Source of the DNA: Chrysomallon squamiferum
Taxonomy: Eukaryota; Mollusca; Gastropoda; Neomphalida; Peltospiridae
Assembly (NCBI GenBank): GCA_012295275.1
Contig: CM022665.1
Location: 25,550,446-25,614,445, forward strand
Length of the DNA stretch: 64,000 nucleotides
Direction: 5' to 3'
Below are positions 25,901 through 48,727 of the stretch, in pieces. The notes under the pieces were generated by a model. It was not told the DNA's origin. It worked only from the letters and a program-made list of their open reading frames with translations, and did no database searches. Every line of letters begins with the position of its first letter. Within the stretch, counting starts at the first letter, position 1. Both the position numbers and the translations under genes were made by a program.

Positions 25901-26891
25901 AACAACTTTTTAAAATAATATATATACATATATAATTAATTAATTATACTCACCAACAGAGTTTCTACAAGGTCTTTCCTAGGACGAAGTCGCAATAGTG
26001 GTAAACTGAGTCTAACAGAACAAAGTCCTCCCCTCCCTTCATAGCAACATATTCCAGCACATCTAGTAACAAAAATTGATAAAATTTTATCAATATACTT
26101 TTATGTCTGTGATTTGATTGTCACTGTTTTCCATTAAAATAGATCATGTGATGCAGGATTTGATATTTATTAATTTGTTTAAAATACTTTATATAAATGA
26201 TTTAACTATATTTGTAATGAACATTAACCGTGGGAAAAATGTTGAAAAACTAGTTATACATTTGCAAGAGTTGACAGAAAAAGTTATTTTACTTTTTAAC
26301 TTTAACTGAGTGGTCACATTAATGTGTTATGTTTTGTGTGTCAATTGATACATTTAACTACATGCAAAAAATAAGCCAAATTTAATATTAATGATCATCA
26401 AATCAGAGAATAAAAATACTGTCTGTTTAGCTGTCAATATTTTATTATTTATGACATATAAGGTATAAAATTGTTATTAAAACAACTCATTAACTGGGTT
26501 AACATCGCTAAAACATGTTTAAAAAAAAAAAAATAAAAAAATAAAAAACTTTTTAGTATTTATAAAAATATTCATAATTATTATAATGAAAGTATTTTTA
26601 CGCTGTCATTCTTGGACTCCATTTTACTTCAATTCCACCAAGTCGTCCTTTGAAAAAGCGTTCGTTGTACTGTAGAAAAAGGGCTCTTATGTCCGGATTG
26701 GGATCTATCAATTCCCACTGGGGATCGATAAGGGAAAGTGTTGTCGTTTCATTTGTAGATCTTGGGAGAAAATTAGATGCTACTCCACTTTCACCGATTT
26801 CATTGTTAAACTGCTCCTGTAATTTCAAAGCTAAACTGAAATCATCAGTTTCCATGTCATCATATTTTGTATCCCATTCATACCAATCCAT
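22955..26891 (-). CDS. SPRTN: SPRTN/Spartan DNA-protein crosslink metalloprotease
   Basis: SPRTN is the replication-coupled SprT-family protease that degrades DNA-protein crosslinks with p97/VCP. Six minus-strand exons join with GT-AG sites: 26602-26891 (ATG 26889-26891), 25954-26062, 25667-25711, 25325-25399, 24491-24749 and 22955-23865 (TAA 22955-22957). They encode 562 residues, somewhat longer than human SPRTN (489). Visible in order: acidic N-terminus MDWYEWDTKYDD; SprT domain with RFFKGRLGGIEVKWSPRMTA, catalytic HEMIH and the downstream third ligand in DGHGPEFH; zinc-ribbon-like RCNGPCQQ and YFGYVKRSMNRAPSP; a basic GFGQKKKKR; a Ser/Asp-rich linker; SHP box FTGVGHTLG for p97; and a C-terminal UBZ4 finger CPVCKTRIPDSQINSHLDQC. 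A canonical PIP box (Q-x-x-hydrophobic-x-x-aromatic pair) is not evident; TIDIRSFL is only PIP-like. The gene is divergent from TTBK. Confidence 0.96.
24212..24275 (+). mobile_element. Possible L2-like/SINE 3' tail
   Basis: AGCATGGAAAGGGTGCTATA and the following AAAATATAGC, then CAATAA-type units, resemble the generic 3' end shared by L2-type LINEs and their SINEs (GCTATATAAA-like block plus simple repeat). It lies in the SPRTN intron before the last exon. Only the tail is recognisable. Confidence 0.4.
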
Positions 26892-26915
26892 ATCCCCAGT
26901 GGGTTTAACACTTGT

Positions 26916-26936
26916 TCATTCGCAGTTACCCGCCAT
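26916..26936 (-). other. Short upstream ORF in the SPRTN leader
   Basis: On the minus strand ATG at 26934-26936 begins MAGNCE and stops at TGA 26916-26918, 24 nt before the SPRTN start codon. The ATG has G at +4. If transcription starts upstream of it, ribosomes would meet this six-codon frame first, which could dampen SPRTN translation. The transcription start is not known. Confidence 0.45.
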
Positions 26937-26942
26937 GATTAA

Positions 26943-26984
26943 AGGTCAAAGTTCGATGACAATGCTGATATCCGTTCGAACGGA
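26943..26984. promoter_or_regulatory. DR1-like site and 14-bp palindrome at the SPRTN 5' end
   Basis: AGGTCA-A-AGTTCG at 26943-26955 is a nuclear-receptor-type direct repeat with one-base spacing and one mismatch. Sixteen bases further, TCCGTTCGAACGGA at 26971-26984 is a perfect palindrome with CpG steps, unusual in this CpG-poor sequence. Both lie within 100 bp of the SPRTN start, so they are probably promoter or leader elements. Factor identity is inference. Confidence 0.35.
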
Positions 26985-27501
26985 CACATGAGTAAGAAAT
27001 GTAATGTCTTAAATCATCTTTTAAAGTGTGGACTGAACACCAACATTTTTAAACTTCCCAGACATTAAAATGTTGTTTTTATTTTTATTTTTTTCAACAA
27101 TTTCTGCAATTTAATAAAATCATTATTATTAAATTTAGTAAAAATCGAAACAAACAAAAATAATTAATTATAATGCACTTCAGTATATTAACATACACTG
27201 TACGGTGTCGAATAAAAATAACTGGATGCCCTGGACTAGGAGACCTTATGATCCAAAGTTAATAAGATATTTCTGTTTACCAGAAACAAAACTCGTCCTC
27301 TTCCTTATCTACTCAATGAATTTTAGTATTTAATTAAGATATTCACACAGATATGTTTCAACATTACACCGTATACAAAATCAGAAAAGTTTCTTTCGAG
27401 GTTTTGTGGATGCTAAATTACCGTCTCAGATGAAATAATTAAAATAAATGATAACATTTCTGATTTTCATTTTTCATTTTTTTATATTAGGTAGGAGGCC
27501 A

Positions 27502-27517
27502 AGGTCCTTCAAGGTCA
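27502..27517 (+). promoter_or_regulatory. DR4 / TCAAGGTCA nuclear-receptor-like site
   Basis: AGGTCC-TTCA-AGGTCA is a direct repeat with a four-base spacer, and its second half is a perfect TCAAGGTCA, the extended half-site used by ERR/NR5A-type receptors. It sits in the region between the divergent SPRTN and TTBK genes, about 610 bp from the SPRTN start codon. Confidence 0.3.
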
Positions 27518-27742
27518 TGAGACTCTGGCTGTAGCCCGCTCAGACAATAATCATGTTAATGCATGTACATGTTACGTTTTATATCGTATATTCTAGAAAT
27601 AATTACTAGAAAAGATGTGATTAAAGTTAAATTGGATTATCATTTTTCTCTTTTTCGCATGCTTTTTCATTTTGTATGTTCATATTGTGATTTTGAGTAT
27701 TAGAATGTGTATGCGTATGTGCGTGCGTCTGTATTGATGTAT

Positions 27743-27743
<1 letters not shown>

Positions 27744-27802
<59 letters not shown>
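27744..27802. repeat. (GA)n microsatellite
   Basis: About 29 uninterrupted GA units lie in the SPRTN-TTBK intergenic region, preceded by GTGTGCGTGCG-like alternating purine/pyrimidine sequence. The Ser-Leu open frame on the minus strand is a repeat artefact. Confidence 0.97.
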
Positions 27803-27806
<4 letters not shown>

Positions 27807-28377
27807 AAAACAACCCCAAACCACCATCTAAATTATACTGTAATGCTGTATTTTCTGTGTATCATTTAAAGAAAACAAAAATTTAAAATAATAATAATAA
27901 TAGTAGAACAGAATAGAACAGTATAAATCAAGCAAATTAAAATAGCTGAACCGGCAAGTCGCTCGAATTTGGCTATAAAATAGAAACTCTATACTAAACA
28001 CCCACTGTATTTTTAAATGAATAAATAAATAAATAAATAAAAATAATTATAATATACTGAACGAATTACATATATTACAATTATGTGCCATTTGGTCTTA
28101 AAGCAAACTTTACAATTATTTACTAATGGCAACTAATACATGTATATATAATGTCGAAAGTCGGACTTTCAAACTCTGGTACCTTGTCTTTAAAAATAAT
28201 TGATTAAAATCAGCCTTAAATCGACCTCATGTAGAAATAAAGCACTTATTTATATAATATCTGGTTCTGTAAGAAAATGAAAGTTTATCAGCATTAAATA
28301 CAAATAATTTGTGCTATTATTGCGGGTTTTTCTCGCATGAAGTTAAAGCCTGATTATTGCTTCGAATTAACTATTGA

Positions 28378-28408
<31 letters not shown>

Positions 28409-28698
28409 GAATGAATGTGAACATATTATTGCAGACAGTTAAATTTTAGAATGCAAATTTTATCATTAATTAATGAGAAAATATTTTTATGCAAATCTAA
28501 ATGTGATTAATCGGTATTCGGATTATAGTTCAGCTGATTTTTAAACTCAGTAACAAACTAAAATATATATATATATATTTTAAATCTGACAAGTATAATA
28601 ATCTATTCTTGTATTTTGAAATCTACGCACAGTGCATTTCCAGTATTTACACATAACACCAACACTCTTTTTAAGAGTCGTGTAGATGATTTTTAATG

Positions 28699-28699
<1 letters not shown>

Positions 28700-28759
<60 letters not shown>

Positions 28760-28760
28760 G
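28700..28760. repeat. Compound (TTG)n(TTA)n microsatellite
   Basis: About nine TTG units change directly into about ten TTA units. No coding sequence is nearby; it lies about 400 bp before the probable TTBK promoter. Confidence 0.93.
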
Positions 28761-29111
28761 TGTGTATGTGTTATATTTCGTTATTAATTAAAAATGGACG
28801 GCAACAAATAAAACATTTAATAAGTGTGACAGTAAATGAGTAATTTATTTAAATGATTTTTTTCGTTCCATAGTAGGAATACTTCAAGTTAATTTCAAGA
28901 ATAAGTCAAATTATTTGCAGTTAAATATGTAATTTAATTAGTTTTACTGAAAGTTTATCATACTGTTTAACAATTACATGGCAAATCAATGCAAAAACCA
29001 ATAAAAAGGAATAGGGACAAGACATTTTCATGACAGCATTTGATAATAGTTGTATAGGGTATACGATAAACATATAACCTTGACATTGCAATTTTGACCC
29101 TACTTTGACAT

Positions 29112-29219
29112 CCGGAAGTAATCAACAGAGCGACATACCTTAGCAAAATGACATGAATTTATAATATATAATCTTTGTGCAATGTTATGATCTCCAGAAA
29201 CCTGTTGTACTTATTTGCA
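29112..29219 (+). promoter_or_regulatory. Probable TTBK promoter and 5' UTR exon
   Basis: CCGGAAGT at 29112-29119 is a consensus ETS site of the type found at TATA-less promoters. About 100 bp on, a strong donor (GCA then GTAAGTAT) ends a putative leader exon at 29219. The first TTBK coding exon has a matching acceptor (TTTTTCAG before 31849), so an upstream non-coding exon is expected. Three ATGs occur in this leader: two minimal frames (29148 and 29182) and one at 29187 open through the donor. Exon extent and start site are inferred. Confidence 0.4.
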
Positions 29220-29266
29220 GTAAGTATATCGTTTTTCATTTAAAACATTGTTTTTAGTGTATTGAA

Positions 29267-29407
29267 ATGCTGAGAAAAAAAGTTGTATCTATGCAGTTCC
29301 AGCTACTAACCAAGAAACTAAGACTTGTTGAAGCAGACAGGACCAGGTTAGCAGACACCAGATTGATTATGCCATTAACGTGTCACACCAAAACGTCAGA
29401 TAATTAA
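29267..29407 (+). other. Small basic ORF, 46 codons, doubtful
   Basis: An ATG frame of 46 codons begins MLRKKVVSMQFQLLTKKLRL and is rich in Lys, Arg and Leu, so it is not low-complexity. It starts 48 bp after the putative TTBK leader donor. It could be a retained part of a longer leader exon (a weak donor CAG-GTTAGC lies at about 29345-29350) or chance. I do not recognise it. Confidence 0.2.
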
Positions 29408-31857
29408 GCAGATAAAATTTGATAGTATTAATTACTTTTTTAATTTTATTAACACAATCGGTGATAAGATTGATATAATTTCTTCTGACAAATAACCGAC
29501 ATGAATGTGACGAATTAATTTTCATTCAAACATTATTTAATCATTATTTTATTTGCATAAATCATTTTAAATAAAGGCAATAGCCATTAGGTCAGTTCTT
29601 TTGTAGAATGATAAATATTTTTTGTTTTCTCTTTTGAATTTAAATCTTTGAAGCTATTTCACACAAATACTCTGTTAATTGTAATCAAAGCCCTAAACAG
29701 TTTTGTAATAACAAAACATGAAAAAAATGTAGTGTAATTTTTAATTTAAATAATTAAATATAAAATATAATGGACACAATTTTACTGTTTGGTTTTAAGT
29801 TATGCTGTCTTTCTTTTTTTTTCTTTTTTTAACTGGATATTTTTTGAGTCTTCAAATAAATGCACAAACAATAATTTTATGCATCCCAAATTATTCTGAA
29901 ATTATTATTAAAGATAATATAATCAATTTAATATTGCTATTTCCCAAGAAGTACATTTATAAATCAAAATGCAAACACCAACAACTGCTTTTAACTGATT
30001 CCAAAATGTATAAATGTATAAAATGTATAAAATGTAAATATGTCATAACTGTTTAAGGATAGAATGTGCAAAAGATTTAATTTATTTTTGTTTTATTTTT
30101 ACCATTATGTACTTGTTTATGTTTCTTGCCATAAAATGCACTTTGTGTTTAATTGGCAAATATTTAGGATTGTGTTTTCTTGTGTGTGTGTGTGTATGTG
30201 TGGGTTTTTTACTGATAATTTGGAGACTTCTGTATTTTAACACATAAATTTACTTTTATACTTTGTTATATTAGCATGTATTAATTATACAATATTTTCT
30301 AAGGTATATTCTTTGGTAAAATAAAAAAATAATAATAAGAATATTTATGCTGTCATAAAATTGAAATTTATTTTAATGCTCATTTGATCACTTTTAAATG
30401 TTTTATATTTTTATGCTATATATTTGAACAGTGGTTTGTCATTTGTTTGTTGGGGGTTTTGGGGGGGATTTTTCTAGTTGTTTTATTTTTTTTATTTTTA
30501 TTTTTTTTGCAAGGGGCCTGATTGGTGTATGTATGTTGACAGGGCTAATTAATTTGTTAAAGTGTTTCTGAGAAAATAAGAATGTGTTATGGTCTTACAG
30601 TTACACATCCATTATTAATTCTTGGATGTAATCACATATGCCAGAATTTAACATTGCTTAACATTCTGTATATTGTAAAGTAATAGCTGTTTGTGTATGT
30701 AATAACATTCATTGTATTTACTATCTTTACATTATGAATTAACCGTTGTCATTTGAGTTTGTTGAAATAATAAGTTATAACCTTACAAACAATCATTCTA
30801 ATGCAAATAAGTAATCCTGTTCTTGTTTATCATTTAACTGAAAACAAAAATTAAAATTCTAAATTAAGGTTATAAGCTTTTTGGTAATATGAAAAAAAAA
30901 AAAAAAGAATAAAAAAAAAAAAAAAACTTTTAACAGGGATTATAAGTCTATGAGGAAACATTATTGATAATGATTTATTGTCTTTATAAGATAAAAGCTC
31001 AAATGGTAATTTTCCTATCTACCCTAATCCAAAAAACACATTAAGAAAAAGATAGCTGATATATACACTTCACACATACAAGTATATTAACACAGACGAC
31101 ATATTTATTACATCTTGCTGTTACATGTATTCAATAAAAAAAAATCAGAAATTGGTATGATTACTGTGAAGGTTTTTTTTTGTGTTTGTGTGTGTGTGTG
31201 TGTGTGATTGAATTTCATTTTAGTTACATTTTAAGCACGTATTTGCAATGTTATATTAAATTTAATTTGCATATATGTATCGTGTATGTGTGTGCATGTC
31301 CATATGTCTCTATCAGCTATGATCGAGATTATAATTAATGAAGAAAGTTCATTAGATTCACTCAGTGCTAAATAACTTATTCATTAGTGTTACCTACGGC
31401 AGTAATTTATGTCTAGATTATGAACTGACATAGCACCTGAATAAATTTATTTAAAAACAAAAATTAGTATTATAATGTAAATAACTTCAATCACACTTTT
31501 TGCCACAATTCTTTTTCTTTGTTCATATACAGCAGTTGTTTGAAATATTACACAGTTTTTAATTTATAAGAAGATCTGAAACATTAAGCCTGGTTAAAAG
31601 CACATATCAGTATTGTAATTTTAATCTTTCAACCTTCAGTTTTCAAACTTACATATTCCAATTATTTTTGAAATTAAATGGATCATTTACCATTGCCCTA
31701 ATCATATTTACTCAGTTAATATGTATATATATATATACATATAACATTTAGAATATTATTATCTGTTTTTGAAATTATTACTTGGAATAAGATAAAGTTT
31801 TTAAAAATAAAATTATGTATTATGTACTGATCAAGGTTCATTTTTCAGACTTTTGAA

Positions 31858-31931
31858 ATGAAACACCAGAATGGGCTGAAGGAAACGGTCACTGGTTCTT
31901 GCTGGAAGGGAAGTCCACCACCTTTATCGCT

Positions 31932-31935
<4 letters not shown>
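31858..31935 (+). other. Upstream ORF overlapping the TTBK start codon
   Basis: Within the first coding exon an ATG at 31858 opens 25 codons (MKHQNGLKETV... SPPPLSL) in a different frame and stops at TGA 31933-31935. The TTBK ATG is 31932-31934, so start and stop overlap as ATGA. If the leader exon ending at 29219 is joined at 31849, the ATG at 29187 continues in this same frame, giving a 39-residue uORF. Overlap of this kind fits termination-reinitiation or repression of TTBK translation. Confidence 0.5.
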
Positions 31936-43656
<11,721 letters not shown>

Positions 43657-44493
43657 GCATGGTCTACTTAGCCATTTTCTCTCCATTATTTTCTGTTGAT
43701 GTTCATCTTCATTTATCTTATTGTTGGACCCCCGTGAGAGACTTGCACCAATAGGTAAATAGAACACATATTCTGTTTGCCACATTGGGCTTGGTAAAAA
43801 AATTTTTAGATAAAAATCTTAGATTACAGTTGTTTAAAGAAAAACATACAACATGATTTAAAATGTATCTTTTTATCAGAATATTTTAAAATATTAAGAA
43901 CTGAATGTATATTTTACCTTTTTATTTTTTTTTATTTTTAAATTAACTTTGTTTGTTTCTAATACATTATATAATTATCTTGGTAATGTTGACTTTTAAA
44001 ACACAAATTTAATGGTATATCTGAATTTCTTAAATTTAATGCATGACATTTTTAATATTAATTTAAAGAAATCTTTAATTTTGCTTTCATCTGTACTTTT
44101 GGATAATAGTCTTATATTCAGGCCGATGATTAAAAAAAAAAAATATATATATATATATTTATTTATTTATTTATTTTTTATTTATTTAAAAAGTCTAAAA
44201 TGAAATGTTTAAATATATTTTGCAAATACACAGACCAGACAGAAATATGCACTAAAATTCACTATATCATTTTTCACCCTACATTTTTTAATTGTAAGCT
44301 GTTACTATCTGCTTCAAATCTAACCTGATTTCAGTTTAAGACATCATTTGCCCAATGTGGTTGTATAACTTATAAAGCACCACTGCTTTGCACATTTTTG
44401 TTTCAAGCTTACTTTCAGGGAACAAATGCTTTACTTCAAGATAAACCTGCCAAATTTTTATTTCCTTCAAAAACAATGTGTAGCAATTGTTTG

Positions 44494-44525
<32 letters not shown>

Positions 44526-47500
44526 TATCTGCAATTATTTGTTGATTGTTATGATCTCCATAATCTCAATAGGAAATCTGATCTTCCCATGCGTCTGCAG
44601 TAACTGAATATTTATTGACTTAACATTGAGAGGAATACTTTGTAAATGTACTTATTAAATGATCCACTTTTTAAGCCTTTAGTTTTGCTCCAACTGTCAA
44701 TCCTGCTGTAATTAAAACTTCATTTAACAATCACCTGAATGTAACAGATATTATAAGTACTTGTGTGTAAATACAGCTGAAGAAACAAGTACATACTGCT
44801 CAACTTGTGCTGTCATTTCGTGGGTGGTCATTACAAAATATTTATTTGAATGTAAAATAAAAAGAAATTGTACATATGTATGACATATTGGAAAGGTGAA
44901 ATTTCTGAAAATTTCAGTTTTGTTGGAAGAGTATCAGCCATTTACTGCAAATGGATAAGCTATGTGGAATTTGAATACCTCTAAAATAAATGAAAGTACT
45001 GTCTAACCCAACCCACACAACATTGTTTTTGACCTAACTGATACTGATGTTATTAATGTATCATGGATAAATAAAATTCATTCTGGTAGAGCTTATCAAC
45101 ATGTATCATTTTATTTCTTATCAGTAAGGTTTTTAGCCCTTCAGATATTACTGAATGTTCCTGTTTTAGAAATAAATTTTAATTGGATGTTTTTGTTAAT
45201 CAAAAATACAATGTAGCAAAAGTCTTTTCATCTTAATGCTTTGTATTAATTGATCTTCTTTCATTTTTCAAATTGTTTAAACTCCTGTTTTATGAATTCA
45301 AAATATAAAGCATAATATCATACTTTGATACGATAGTGACTTACTTTTCAGTGTTTATTATTATTTTTTTTTTTATCACAAAATGTATTTAAAATGTTTC
45401 TGTCAGCCAGTGACTTGAATATATCATATTAGATCCAGGACACGTTGCAGACTTGGTATGAGTCTTTTCTTGGCAAAAATGGTAACAGAATTACAAATTT
45501 GGTGAAGGAATTATATTAATACATAACTAAATAAAAATGCACGCATCCATAAATGCAAATACTGAGACTTCCACAAAAGACGTTAGTTACTGGTAGTAAC
45601 AGTTACAGAAAATGTGCCACAGTCTTGTTCTTCCTTACAAATACATAACCAGTCAATTATCATCTTTTTTTATTTTTTATTTTTTTCTCATGTTTTGTTA
45701 TAAGGTGATTCCTTGCACCAAATCTGGAACAATAAAAATAATATATATATTTTTTTTTAAATTAATATCTAAAAAAAAATTTAAATTTTTTTTTTAACTT
45801 TATAATAAATAAATAAAGATTTAGAAAAAGAAAAGGGTGGGATGGGGGGTTATTTATTTTTTTATGGGGGTGGGTTTTGTTATTTTTGGTTTGTTTGTTT
45901 TTTGTTATTTTTCTCTATCTATATGACCAAGCACCTGAAAATGAAAAATCATTTCTTACATAAAATAAGTATGTAATATTTTCACTCTTTCAGTGTAAGT
46001 TACCAATATTGCAATGAACGTATGAACGTTTTGGCATGTGTTGAACTCATGTTGCTTTAATGCTGATTAAAAGCTGCCTTGAATGACAAATAGATTTGGA
46101 GTTCAAGTAGTAAAACTGTCAAACTAGTTATAATTATTACCCTTGTAATGCTTAAATATTTGCATAAGATCATGAATATACATGAGAATAACTGTAAGTA
46201 TCAATTTTTAATAGATGTTTTATTACAAAAACAGAAACATAATTTTGTTTTATTTTTGTAGGTAATTCTCTTACTGAGCAAAGCATTTCAATTTAAAAGA
46301 ATTTCACATGATTAAATTTTGTCCAACAGAAGGTCAAGTAGTCTAGGTGTAAGCCTCAGTATGTTGCACTTACGATGATCTGACATCACATTTGAAAGAA
46401 ATTGTAGTTAGGAATTTCTGTATAAAACTGTTACCAAAATAAAAGCTATTATTATTTCATAATTTTATTATTATTATTATTATTATTATTTTTTTTTTTT
46501 TTTATTATTATTTTTTTTTTAACATACCAGTAACTTTAAATGCAACATCAGTTCATTACATAAAAAATTATTTTTAAAACTGTTTTGTGATTTTGAAAAT
46601 TTAGATCTTTATAATGAAAAATTTCTGAAATGTAATATTTATATATATATATATATATATATTATTTGAGAAACAAATTAGGTATTAATTTAATCAGAAC
46701 TTAGTCACAAAAACTATGTAGTATTCTAATTAAATTTTAAAATAATAATTGATGGTTTTGTTGTCAGCAAAATTGAGACTTCACACAGTGTTCCTATAAT
46801 CAGTGTTTTTCTTTCTTCTTTATTTGTCTGCATCAAAGTAGTAGTTCTAAAAATAATATTTAAAATTTCAGAGTCTCTATTTTTCAAATTCATTAAAATT
46901 AACAGTTATTATTTTTTTTAATGTAAATTCTAGTGTGATATTTCTTTTGTTATAGGTTGTCTTATATTAATATGGTTAACATAGTCCATGGTGGTTTATG
47001 ATTAAAGTAATATTCTATAACTTCATTATCTTCAAAAGATTTCATTTTGCCTACAAAAGGCTGCATGAAAGACCCCATAGCAAGTTTAGCCTTTCGGTTT
47101 TAGCTCTTAGGTCTGATTTGATTTGACAGTAATAATAATTTTGAAATGATTAAAGATGAAAATCCATTAAACATTGCTATAGATAGATGTGAACTAATGC
47201 TGAACTACAGTTTCAGATTGGATCTTTAAACACAAGGGAGGATTTTCATATTCATTTGGTGGCAATGACAATGATTTTTTTATATATTTTGAATAAAAAT
47301 AATTTGCACCATACATTAAATGCTTTTCACTTTAGTGTTTTCATGAAGATACTTCTCTACATGTGTTTCATTTTTAAATAGCAGTAATTACAGCTAGTAT
47401 ATTAACTGCTTAAAACATAAAAAACAACCAAATCAACAAAAATCATTCACTGAAACCATTACCTTTAAAGATACTTAAAAAACAATACAGAACAAAAACA

Positions 47501-48478
47501 AAAACAACTTTACATTATTACTTCATTAAAAAGAAAATTATATATAGATGTCTAAAAAAGCAATTTGTGATTCAGTAAGCAATGTAGTACATGTAAAAGT
47601 TGTCTGTTCTATTCAGCTTTCTTTAGGAATTGTAAGACTGCCATGTACACTTCTTGTTTCTTGTAGTCACAGCAAACAGTGAAACATTGATTATTTTACT
47701 CAAGTGATATGAACTGAAGTATTTGGCTGAAAATAGCTTTTCAGTTAATCTATTATGAAAGAGAGAAGAAAAAGTAATTATTCCTACATATGTTAATGGA
47801 TTAATGTTTAGTAATTTTTTTATGTACTGGCAGACTTTGTCAATACATAAAAAAAATTATATTTAAAAAAAAAAGGTTTTATTTATTTACTTGTATTTGA
47901 AATTAACAATAAAATTATAAAGATTTCAATAAGGTAAATGAAGGGCTTAGAAACAGAAAGGTTTCATCCACAGGACACAGATTTTCAGATAACTAATGTT
48001 GAAATTATTAAAATTCATAAATGATAAAGCAATTTAAAGTAATATTCACAAATTTGTTCAGGAGTACTTTGTGATTTTGACATTGTCTAAGCTTTGAGCA
48101 ACTGGTGGATGTTATCAGTGTCTATCTTTGATGATCCCAACATATTTTTTATTCCTTTGGGGTTATATCACTATTATTCTCAGCCCTTTGTGAATTATCA
48201 TTAGTTTTCATTAGAGTAAATGACAAATCAAAAAAACCATCCAGTCTCCATTTTTCTGAAGATCAGTGCAAATAAGAGAGAAATATATGACTGTGCTTCT
48301 GAATAAAGATATTCATAGTATCATTTTTCAAACACTCCTTCATTAGTGTTTAAACTTTAATTAATTTATTTATTGATTTGTAATTTTTATTATCATTGAA
48401 ATTTTGTTTTAAATTCTGTGTTTGATTCATTTATACAGTTAAACTAATAAAAAGTAATGGTTGGTGTTTTACTTTCAG
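43657..48478. other. TTBK 3' UTR or alternative intron
   Basis: No coding exon recognised. Contains short A, T and ATT tracts (for example 44502-44525 and 46466-46520) and a (TA)n at about 46640-46662. Whether it is 3' UTR or intron depends on which TTBK end is used. Confidence 0.5.
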
Positions 48479-48506
48479 GAGCAGTCCAGAACCCAAGGCT
48501 GTGTGA
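48479..48506 (+). CDS. TTBK: Candidate alternative TTBK last exon
   Basis: A good acceptor (TTTTACTTTCAG) precedes 48479. If TTBK exon 40179-42128 is spliced here instead of to 43596, the frame reads RSSPEPKAV and stops at TGA 48504-48506, giving a 981-residue isoform without the SxIP-bearing tail. Alternatively, a GTAAAT donor after CCAATAG at about 43754 could join the 43596 exon to this one within the 3' UTR. The acceptor is convincing by eye; usage needs transcript data. Confidence 0.4.
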
Positions 48507-48678
48507 TGGAAGTGAAGTGTATTTTGGTAGAACAGATTTTTCTGTTAACAGAGACTTTAAAACTGATCACTTAGTCCACAAGTATTATTTCTGGCTTTGC
48601 AATGTTATTGTTTGTTGAATTTTAACATTATTTGAATTCAGATCTGTTTAAATTTATCTCATTAAATTTACCTGTTTA

Positions 48679-48683
<5 letters not shown>

Positions 48684-48727
<44 letters not shown>
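48684..48727. repeat. (TTA)n microsatellite
   Basis: About fourteen TTA units, 178 bp after the alternative TTBK stop codon, so probably in a 3' UTR. Confidence 0.95.

Larger units (their letters stand above)
26985..29100. other. Intergenic region between divergent SPRTN and TTBK
   Basis: No coding exon is seen. It holds the GA and TTG/TTA repeats, the DR4-like site, a (TAAA)n at about 28018-28042 and a T run at about 28379-28400. It should contain both promoters. Confidence 0.55.

Noticed and set aside
31899-31931. In-frame upstream extension of TTBK from a TTG
   Set aside because: No ATG occurs in frame between the upstream stop at 31854-31856 and 31932, so 31932 is the first usable start in this exon.
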